A DNA stretch of 27,228 nt from JALYUA01 sp038229875 (lineage in GTDB: Bacteria; Acidobacteriota; Thermoanaerobaculia; UBA5066; Gp7-AA6), in the NCBI GenBank assembly GCA_038229875.1, contig JBBROA010000053.1, positions 1 through 27,228 on the forward strand, in the 5' to 3' direction. The notes beneath the pieces were generated by a model. It was not told the DNA's origin. It did not search any database and worked only from the letters and a program-made list of their open reading frames with translations. Position 1 is the first letter of the stretch; each line of letters begins with the position of its first letter. The position numbers and the translations under genes were made by a program. This document shows, one piece after another, positions 14,887 through 21,284 of this stretch.

Positions 14887-16137
14887 GTGCGAGTCCTGAT
14901 GTTCGGCTGGGAGTTTCCGCCCTGGGTCACGGGCGGGCTCGGAGTCGCGTCGGCAGGACTGGTCGGCGGACTCCTGGAGACGGGGACCGAGGTCGTGCTC
15001 GTACTTCCCCACCATCCGTTTCCGGCGAAACACCCGCTCCTGCGCATCGTCGACTCGGGAGCCGTGAGCGCCGCTCCCGACAAGCCCCACCGCAAAAGAT
15101 TTCTCCTCCGGCTGCGAAGGGTCCCGAGCCTGCTCCGCCCCTACATCACCGAGGCGGCGTACCAGGAGGATCTCCTCGCCGCCGCCCGTGAAACCGGGAC
15201 TACATTTCGGGGACACTACGGGCCGGACCTCGCGGCCGAAGTGGTCCGGTACGCCGAGGCCGCGGGTCGGATCGCCCGGCGCGAGCGGTTCGACGTCATC
15301 CACGCTCACGACTGGCTGACGTACCTCGCGGGCCTCGAGGCGCGCCGCGCCTCCGGCAGGCCGCTCGCGGTGCACGTGCACGCCACCGAGTTCGACCGGT
15401 CCGCGGCCGGCGGGAACGCCTTCGTCAGCGACACGGAGCGCCTGGGAGTCACGATGGCGGACCGAGTCATCGCCGTCTCCCGCTACACCGCGGACATCGT
15501 GTCGGAGCGCTACTCCGTGCCGCGCGACCGGCTGCGCGTCGTTCACAACGCGATCGACGCTAAAGAGAGCGTCGGGGAATGGGAGGTCGGCGAGCGAGAC
15601 CCACTGGTCCTCTTCGCGGGACGGATCACCTGGCAGAAGGGCCCCCAGTTCTTCGTGGATGCCGCCGCCCTGGTAGCCCGGGAGATTCCGAACGTGCGTT
15701 TCGCGGTCGCGGGCTCGGGCGACCGGTTGAGGCCGATGATGGATCTGGTCGTCGCGCACGGGATCGAGCGGCACTTTCTCTTCACCGGGTTCCTCCCGCC
15801 CGCGGAGCTCGACCGGCTCTATGCGCGCGCCGACGTCTACGTCCTGCCCTCCGTCTCCGAACCGTTCGGGCTGACCGCTCTCGAGGCTCTCCGGCACGGT
15901 ACGCCGGTGATCGTTTCGAGGAACGCGGGCGTCTCGGAGGTCATCCGGAACGTTCTCAGGGTCGACTTCGGAAATACGAGCGACCTTGCGTCGAAGATCC
16001 TCTCCGTCCTCCTGTTCCGCCCGCTGTCCGACGCGCTGGGCTCGGAAGGGCGCATCGAGGTGGGGCGTTTGTCTTGGAAAGACGCCGCGGAGAAGTGTCT
16101 GGAGGTTTACGGGGAAATGCTGCGGGAAGAAGGTTGA
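14887..16137 (+). CDS. Glycogen-synthase-like glycosyltransferase (GT-B fold, GT4/GT5)
   Basis: A 416-residue retaining GT-B glycosyltransferase, probably extending glycogen from a nucleotide-sugar donor. The N-terminal half resembles starch/glycogen synthase catalytic domains, with FGWEFPPWVTGGLG at 6-19 and a HAHDW motif. The C-terminal half has the donor-binding FAGRITWQKG and the E-x7-E motif EPFGLTALE. In GlgA the N-terminal loop is KTGGL with a donor-contacting Lys; here that position is Val14, so donor handling may differ. It is shorter than GlgA (~480) and closer to GT4 enzymes found beside debranching and GH57 genes. It starts with GTG 14887, 12 nt after the preceding stop. Maltodextrin or another glucan as acceptor cannot be excluded. 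Confidence 0.85.
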   Translation: MRVLMFGWEFPPWVTGGLGVASAGLVGGLLETGTEVVLVLPHHPFPAKHPLLRIVDSGAVSAAPDKPHRKRFLLRLRRVPSLLRPYITEAAYQEDLLAAARETGTTFRGHYGPDLAAEVVRYAEAAGRIARRERFDVIHAHDWLTYLAGLEARRASGRPLAVHVHATEFDRSAAGGNAFVSDTERLGVTMADRVIAVSRYTADIVSERYSVPRDRLRVVHNAIDAKESVGEWEVGERDPLVLFAGRITWQKGPQFFVDAAALVAREIPNVRFAVAGSGDRLRPMMDLVVAHGIERHFLFTGFLPPAELDRLYARADVYVLPSVSEPFGLTALEALRHGTPVIVSRNAGVSEVIRNVLRVDFGNTSDLASKILSVLLFRPLSDALGSEGRIEVGRLSWKDAAEKCLEVYGEMLREEG

Positions 16138-16143
16138 GCGCTG

Positions 16144-16232
16144 GGCGTCAGGAGGAAACCGTCCCGTCCCCCGGATATCCGATTCGTGATTCCCGATTCC
16201 CGATCCCAGACTCCCACCCTTCGCCTGACGCC
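16144..16232. repeat. 9-bp perfect inverted repeat bounding an 89-bp element
   Basis: GGCGTCAGG at 16144-16152 and CCTGACGCC at 16224-16232 are exact reverse complements enclosing the heptamer array. They could form a long hairpin in the transcript or be termini of a small dispersed repeat. No flanking target duplication was recognised. Confidence 0.5.
16181..16215. repeat. Heptamer tandem repeat (GRYTCCC family), 5 units
   Basis: GATTCGT, GATTCCC, GATTCCC, GATCCCA and GACTCCC run consecutively at 7-bp spacing. On the opposite strand the core is GGGAATC, the same family as the array at 12704-12731. Confidence 0.75.
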
Positions 16233-16234
16233 GA

Positions 16235-16240
16235 TACAAT
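16235..16240 (+). promoter_or_regulatory. -10-like box (TACAAT) before GH57 gene
   Basis: TACAAT ends 13 nt before ATG 16254. The intervening bases are pyrimidine/GC-rich with no Shine-Dalgarno, so a transcript begun here would have a leader of only ~7 nt. It may be an internal promoter for GH57 and gpmI. Confidence 0.4.
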
Positions 16241-16253
16241 CCTCCGGCGCCCA

Positions 16254-17471
16254 ATGATCCCCGTCTGCCTCTACTTCCAGGTCCATCAGCCATACCGGCT
16301 GCGGCCTTACAACTATTTCGACGTGGGGCGCGAGCACCGTTATTTCGACGACGACAGAAACCGGGCGCTCCTCGAGCGCGTCGCCGAGAAGTGCTACATC
16401 CCCGCGACGGCCATGCTGCTGCGTCTTCTGGAGCGGCACCCTGCCTTCGCGGTCTCCTTCTCCCTGTCGGGGTGTCTGCTCCAGCAGTTTCGCGACTTCG
16501 CGCCTCATGTCCGCGCCGCTTTTCAGGCGCTCGCCGCCACCGGACGCGTCGAGTTCCTGGCCGAAACCTCGCACCACTCGCTTGCCTGGCTGGCGTCGCG
16601 TGCGGAGTTTACGGAACAGACTGCGATACACCGCGCGCAGATCGAGGAAGACTTCGGCGTCACGCCGCGAGTCTTCCGCAACACGGAGCTCATCTACTCG
16701 GACGAGCTGGCGCTGTATCTCGAGGAGCAGGGATACGCCGGCGTGCTCGCGGACGGAGTCGAGCCGCTCCTCGGTCCCCGCTCCCCCGACCACCTCTACA
16801 GGGCAATGACCCCGCGGGGCCTTCCCCTACTTCTGCGCGACTACCGGCTCTCGGATGACATCGCCTTCCGGTTCTCCAACCGCACGTGGAAGGAACACCC
16901 CCTCACCTCGGAGAAGTACGACCGCTGGGTGAGCGCGTTGACGGGCGACGTCCTCTCGCTCTTCATGGACTTCGAGACCTTCGGCGAGCATCAGTGGAAG
17001 GAAACCGGGATCTTCCAGTTCTTCGAAGCCTGGGTCGAGCTGTACCTGTCGCGACCGGGCGCCCGATTTCTCACGCCGTCGTCCGCGATCGAGGAACTGC
17101 CCGCCCGGGAGCCGCTCTCCGCGCCGCGCCTCCTCTCCTGGGCCGACGAGGCCCGCGATCTTTCGGCGTGGCAGGGCAACGAGCTCCAGCGCGATGCTCT
17201 TCGCCGCCTGTTCTCGCTCGAGGAGCGCACGAAGGCCTCGGGGTCGGAGTCCGCGCTCCAGGACTTCCGCCGGCTGACGACGTCCGACCATTTCTACTAC
17301 ATGGCGACGAAGTCCTACGGGGACGGCGAGGTGCACGCGTACTTCTCACCTTTCGATTCGCCGTACGAGGCCTACATGGCCTTCATGCATATCGTTTCCG
17401 ACCTCGAGCGGCGCGTGGCTCCGGCCCGGCGGGACGGGCCGCGTATGCATCCGCACCCGCTGCGGGCGTGA
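16254..17471 (+). CDS. Glycoside hydrolase family 57 protein (alpha-glucan amylase/glucanotransferase)
   Basis: A 405-residue GH57 enzyme acting on alpha-1,4-glucans by a retaining mechanism. It has the conserved N-terminal HQP at 11-13, the FRNTELIYSDE block with predicted nucleophile Glu145, and MDFETFGEHQW with predicted acid/base Asp239; these spacings agree with characterised GH57 members. It is cytoplasmic, with no signal peptide. Specificity (alpha-amylase, 4-alpha-glucanotransferase or branching) cannot be set from sequence alone. The length and lack of a long C-terminal domain argue against the ~520-residue GH57 branching enzymes. The open frame runs upstream to 15579, but residues before this Met are glycosyltransferase antiphase and repeat sequence. 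The final ~15 residues are His/Pro/Arg-rich. Its TGA overlaps the gpmI start by one base. Confidence 0.9.
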   Translation: MIPVCLYFQVHQPYRLRPYNYFDVGREHRYFDDDRNRALLERVAEKCYIPATAMLLRLLERHPAFAVSFSLSGCLLQQFRDFAPHVRAAFQALAATGRVEFLAETSHHSLAWLASRAEFTEQTAIHRAQIEEDFGVTPRVFRNTELIYSDELALYLEEQGYAGVLADGVEPLLGPRSPDHLYRAMTPRGLPLLLRDYRLSDDIAFRFSNRTWKEHPLTSEKYDRWVSALTGDVLSLFMDFETFGEHQWKETGIFQFFEAWVELYLSRPGARFLTPSSAIEELPAREPLSAPRLLSWADEARDLSAWQGNELQRDALRRLFSLEERTKASGSESALQDFRRLTTSDHFYYMATKSYGDGEVHAYFSPFDSPYEAYMAFMHIVSDLERRVAPARRDGPRMHPHPLRA

Positions 17472-19000
17472 TGCGCCCCGTCGTGCTCGTGATCTGCGAC
17501 GGCTGGGGCGTCGCTCCTCCGTCTTTCGGCAACGCGATCACGAGCGCGCGCACGCCCGTGTTCGACCGGTGGACCGCGGAGTCGCCGACTACGACGCTCG
17601 ACGCGTCCAGCGAAGCGGTCGGCCTGCCCGCCGGCCTCATGGGAAATTCGGAGGTGGGACACCTGAACCTCGGGGCCGGCCGCATGGTGCCCCAGGACCT
17701 GCTCCGGATCGACCTGACCCTGCGCGATGGTTCGTTTTTCTCGAACGCCGCGCTCGTCGCGGCCGTGAATGCCGCGCGGGCGCGCGGCTCCGCCCTGCAC
17801 CTCCTGGGACTGCTCTCGGACGGCGGCGTGCACTCGCACATCCGGCACCTGTACGGCCTGCTCGAGCTCGCGCGGCGCGAGGGAATGCCGCGGGTGTTCG
17901 TGCACGCTTTCACGGATGGCCGCGACACCCCTCCACGATCCGCCCTCCGTTATCTCGAGGAGCTCGAGGGAGTGCTCGCCGCCACGGGCGGCGCCGTCGC
18001 GAGCGTCACGGGCCGCTATTACGCCATGGACCGGGATCAGCGTTGGGAGCGAGTCTCCCTCGCCTGGGCCGCGCTTCGGCACGGAGAAGGGCGCCGCGCC
18101 GGGACGGCCCGCGAAGCGGTCGAGCAGGCCTACGCGTTGGGAGAGAACGACGAGTTCATCGTCCCCACTCTGATTGAGCCCGAAGGCGCGGCACCGGCGA
18201 CGATCGCGGATGGAGATGCTGCGATCTTTTTCAATTTCCGCGCGGACCGTGCGCGGGAGCTGACCCGGGCGCTGGCGGACCCCGCGTTCGACGGTTTTCC
18301 GCGAGGAGCGCCCCCGGCCCTGGCGCTCGTCACCTTCACCGAGTACAAGAAGGAATTCGGGTTGCCGGTCGCGTTCCCGCCCATCTTCCTGCGAAAGATC
18401 CTGGCCGAAGTGTGGGGCGAGAATGGGATCGTGAACCTGCGCGTGGCGGAGACCGAGAAATACGCGCACGTAACGTATTTCTTCAACGGGGGCGTCGAGG
18501 CGGCCTTCCCGGGCGAAGAGCGTCTCCTCGTCCCGTCCTGGCGCGGCGCCACCTACGACCTTCACCCGGAAATGAGCGCGGCGGCGATCACGGCGGAGGT
18601 CGCCCGCGCCCTCGAAGCCGGGCTCGCTTCCGCATACGTCGTCAACTACGCCAACGCGGACATGGTCGGCCACACCGGAAAGATTCCCGAGACGATCTCC
18701 GCGATCGAGACACTCGACGCGTGCTTCGCCGCGCTCGACGCCGCCGCGACCCGCGCGGGGGCGATTCTCGCGATGACCTCCGACCACGGAAACGCGGAGC
18801 AGATGCTGGATCCGGTCACCGGGCAACCCCACACCGCGCACACGACCAACCGGGTCCCATTCGTCCTGCGTGGCGGGCCACTCCGCACCCGCCTTCGCGA
18901 AGGGGGCACGCTCGGAGATGTTGCCCCGACCTTGCTCGCTCTCCTGGGACTTTCCTGCCCGGTCGAGATGACCGGAAGCTCGCTGCTGATCGAAGAGTAG
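17471..19000 (+). CDS. gpmI: 2,3-bisphosphoglycerate-independent phosphoglycerate mutase
   Basis: A 509-residue alkaline-phosphatase-superfamily enzyme interconverting 3- and 2-phosphoglycerate with two Mn2+ ions. It has the metal-binding CDGWG at 9-13, the nucleophile Ser60 in MGNSEVGH, HAFTDGRDTPP, GRYYAMDRD, the YANADMVGHTG block and a SDHGNAEQM metal site near the C-terminus. Length is typical (~510). The ATG at 17471 shares its first base with the GH57 stop (TGATG); an in-frame GTG at 17468 is the alternative and would overlap by 4 nt. Placement at the end of a glycogen gene set ties reserve-glucan use to lower glycolysis. No convincing terminator was seen before the convergent lipoprotein gene. 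Confidence 0.97.
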   Translation: MRPVVLVICDGWGVAPPSFGNAITSARTPVFDRWTAESPTTTLDASSEAVGLPAGLMGNSEVGHLNLGAGRMVPQDLLRIDLTLRDGSFFSNAALVAAVNAARARGSALHLLGLLSDGGVHSHIRHLYGLLELARREGMPRVFVHAFTDGRDTPPRSALRYLEELEGVLAATGGAVASVTGRYYAMDRDQRWERVSLAWAALRHGEGRRAGTAREAVEQAYALGENDEFIVPTLIEPEGAAPATIADGDAAIFFNFRADRARELTRALADPAFDGFPRGAPPALALVTFTEYKKEFGLPVAFPPIFLRKILAEVWGENGIVNLRVAETEKYAHVTYFFNGGVEAAFPGEERLLVPSWRGATYDLHPEMSAAAITAEVARALEAGLASAYVVNYANADMVGHTGKIPETISAIETLDACFAALDAAATRAGAILAMTSDHGNAEQMLDPVTGQPHTAHTTNRVPFVLRGGPLRTRLREGGTLGDVAPTLLALLGLSCPVEMTGSSLLIEE

Positions 19001-19136
19001 GCGCCCGACTCTCCCTGTCGCCACGAAGGGCGAGGGGCCAAACTCAATCAAGCCCGGGAGAGGACTACCGTCGGTCCGCCGGCTCTTTCGCGGCCGTCGT
19101 CAGCTGCGCGGCGTACCCCGTTCAGACTCGAAAATC

Positions 19137-21284
19137 CTACGAGGCGCTTCGCCGCTCGCGCGATCCGGGAAACCGCCGGACGGCGTCGGCCCGGATGCGC
19201 GCACCGGCGGCGCGGTCGCCCAGGACGTCACAGGTGCGCGCGGCCAGGAAGTACGCGTCGGCGGATCCCGCCGCGGCAAGGAGGTCATGGATCGCCTTCC
19301 CGGCCTCTGCGGGCCTGCCTTCGCTCGCCTCGAGCAGCGCGAGGCCCGTGTAGCCGCGCGGGTTCCGAGGGAAGTCCCGAATCTCCGCCCGGAACGCGGC
19401 GCGCGCCTCTTCGGTGCGGCCGGCGCGCGCGAGCGCGTCTCCCGCCAGAAACGAGGCCTCCTCCAGGGGAGGGGCTTCGGGATCCACCTCCCTCAGACGG
19501 GCGAGAGCCGCGAGGGCGGCGGGCGGGTTTCCCGCCGCGAGCTCCACGCGCGCCAAGAGAAGCAGCGGCGCGCGAGATTTCGGATGATCCCGAAACGCGG
19601 TCTCCGCGTGCGAACGAGCCTCCGGAAGATTTCCGTCGGCAAGCGCGATGGCGCCTGAGACGAGCGCGGCATCTCCCGACCCCGCCGCCTCCGCCGCCTT
19701 CGCGTACATCCGCGCGGCTCGCAGGTCGCCGTTCTCGACGGCCAGGTCGGCGAGCGCGAGAAGCACCGGCGGATTTCCGGGCTCCAGGCGGTCCACTTCG
19801 AGCAGGGCCTGGTATGCCTCCGGCGTGCGGCCCGCCAGCCGGAGCGTGCGCGCGAGCGTCTGGCGCGCATCGAGCATCCGCGGGTTTTCGACGACCAGTG
19901 TCTGCAGGATGTCGATCGCGCGGTCCGCCCTGCCCGCCTCGGCCAGACCGCCCGCCTCCTTCAATTTCGTCACGAGCGAGATGCGGTCCTTCGGGTCCGG
20001 CAGGACGCCTTCTGAAACGGGGGCGCTTCCCGCGCCGAGGTACCCGAGCGAAGCGAGCTTCTTGACGGTCTCGGGGTCGGAGGCGCCGGGCGGTTGGAGT
20101 GGCCTCGACATCGCGAGAACCGCGGCGCGCATGGAACGCAACGCGTCCGGAAGGCCGGACGCCAGATCCTTGTGCTCCCGCGGGTCCGACGCCCATTCGT
20201 AGAGCTCGGGCCGAGGCGCGTGGATGTAGTGGCTGCGCCCGTCGGTCATCGAAGCGAGATCGCTCCATCCAAAGTGGAAGCGCGGGAACATCGTCTCGCT
20301 GTAGATCCGGCGCGGACCCGCAGCCGCCTTTCCCGACGGCCAGAGCGCAACGCCCGCGCCGGCCGGGACGTCGATCCCGAGGGCGGAACAGATGGTCGGA
20401 AAAACGTCGACGAGAGCCGCGGGCGCGGACATGCGCCGCCCGCCGTCCAGGCCGCCGGGGAGCTTCACGATGAGCGGAACCCGGATCGACTCGGCGTAGA
20501 GAAAGATCCCGTGCTCGTCTTCGCCGTGGTCGCCGAGCCCTTCGCCATGGTCGGAGAGCAAAACGATCAAGGCCCGGTCGTAGAGGCCGCGCGATTTGAG
20601 CAGGCCCACGAAGGATCCCAGAACCGCGTCGGCGGCGGCCACTTCGCCGTCATACGGGTGCTGGCGATATTTCGATGCGAACGGCTCGGGGGGCTCATAG
20701 GGGGAGTGCGGCTCGTACACGTGGAGAAATCCGAACAGGGGCTTTTCGGAGGGGACACCGGCGATCCATTCCTCCAGACGCCGCTCGGTCCGCGCGCCTG
20801 CCCGCTGCACCTGCCCGACCGCCTGACCGCTCCGGCTGACCTCGATCGCGTCGTCCCAGAAATCAAACCCCTCCGAAATGCCCGTCCCGTGTTCGAGCAC
20901 GATCGCGGACACGGCTCCGCCCGTGGCGTATCCGTTCCGCTTCAGGTGCGCCGCGAGCGTGGTCGTCCCACGCGCCAGGCGGTAGCCGAGGTTGTCCCGG
21001 ATTCCATTCACGAACGGAAGCTGGCCCGTAAAAAGCGCCGCGTGCGAAGGCAGCGTCAGCGGGACCTGCGCGATCGCGGTGTCGAACACGATTCCATCTC
21101 GGGCCAGGGCGTCGATCGCGGGCGTTTCGACGCCGCGATACCCGTAGACGGGAACGTGGTCAGCCCGCAAAGTATCGATGGAGACGATGAAAACGGGCGC
21201 CGCCGGAAAAGTGGTCCGGCGGCAGCCGGCGGCGCAGGTGGCGAGCGCGATCGCCAGCCACCGCTTCCGTGCGACGCGCTTCAC
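19137..21284 (-). CDS. Sulfatase-fold (alkaline phosphatase superfamily) TPR lipoprotein with Thr at the nucleophile site
   Basis: A 715-residue protein. The N-terminus is a lipoprotein signal peptide with lipobox-like AAGC ending at Cys21. Residues ~30-400 are a PF00884-type domain with IDTLRADH (Asp37, Asp42), TLPSHAALFTG at 77-87, HVYEPHSPY near 188-196 and LLSDHGEG with metal ligands Asp245-His246. In true sulfatases the C/S-x-P-S-R site carries formylglycine. Here it is T-L-P-S-H with Thr77, as in phospho-transferring relatives, so a phosphodiesterase or phosphotransferase role is more likely than sulfate-ester hydrolysis. Residues ~435-715 are TPR-like helical repeats. GTG 21284 overlaps the VWA gene stop by 4 nt (GTGA); longer starts (to 22190) run antiphase through the VWA gene. 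Substrate unknown. Confidence 0.85.
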   Translation of the reverse strand: MKRVARKRWLAIALATCAAGCRRTTFPAAPVFIVSIDTLRADHVPVYGYRGVETPAIDALARDGIVFDTAIAQVPLTLPSHAALFTGQLPFVNGIRDNLGYRLARGTTTLAAHLKRNGYATGGAVSAIVLEHGTGISEGFDFWDDAIEVSRSGQAVGQVQRAGARTERRLEEWIAGVPSEKPLFGFLHVYEPHSPYEPPEPFASKYRQHPYDGEVAAADAVLGSFVGLLKSRGLYDRALIVLLSDHGEGLGDHGEDEHGIFLYAESIRVPLIVKLPGGLDGGRRMSAPAALVDVFPTICSALGIDVPAGAGVALWPSGKAAAGPRRIYSETMFPRFHFGWSDLASMTDGRSHYIHAPRPELYEWASDPREHKDLASGLPDALRSMRAAVLAMSRPLQPPGASDPETVKKLASLGYLGAGSAPVSEGVLPDPKDRISLVTKLKEAGGLAEAGRADRAIDILQTLVVENPRMLDARQTLARTLRLAGRTPEAYQALLEVDRLEPGNPPVLLALADLAVENGDLRAARMYAKAAEAAGSGDAALVSGAIALADGNLPEARSHAETAFRDHPKSRAPLLLLARVELAAGNPPAALAALARLREVDPEAPPLEEASFLAGDALARAGRTEEARAAFRAEIRDFPRNPRGYTGLALLEASEGRPAEAGKAIHDLLAAAGSADAYFLAARTCDVLGDRAAGARIRADAVRRFPGSRERRSAS

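Larger units (their letters stand above)
16138..16253. other. Intergenic element: heptamer array inside a 9-bp inverted repeat
   Basis: This 116-bp gap between the glycosyltransferase and GH57 genes is taken up by GGCGTCAGG (16144-16152) and its inverted copy CCTGACGCC (16224-16232), a 10-bp palindrome CGGATATCCG (16172-16181), and a five-unit heptamer array. The GH57 -10-like box follows at once. Confidence 0.6.

Noticed and set aside
13699..16293. An 864-codon open frame on the minus strand opposite the debranching enzyme and glycosyltransferase
   Set aside because: It is antisense to two genes with clear family motifs; its translation is Arg/Gly/Pro-rich without recognisable domains. High GC produces such long antisense frames.
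19001..19136. CTCTCCC (19009-19015) and GGGAGAG (19056-19062) as a terminator for gpmI
   Set aside because: Seven pairs around a 40-nt loop with no T-tract; too weak to call a terminator.
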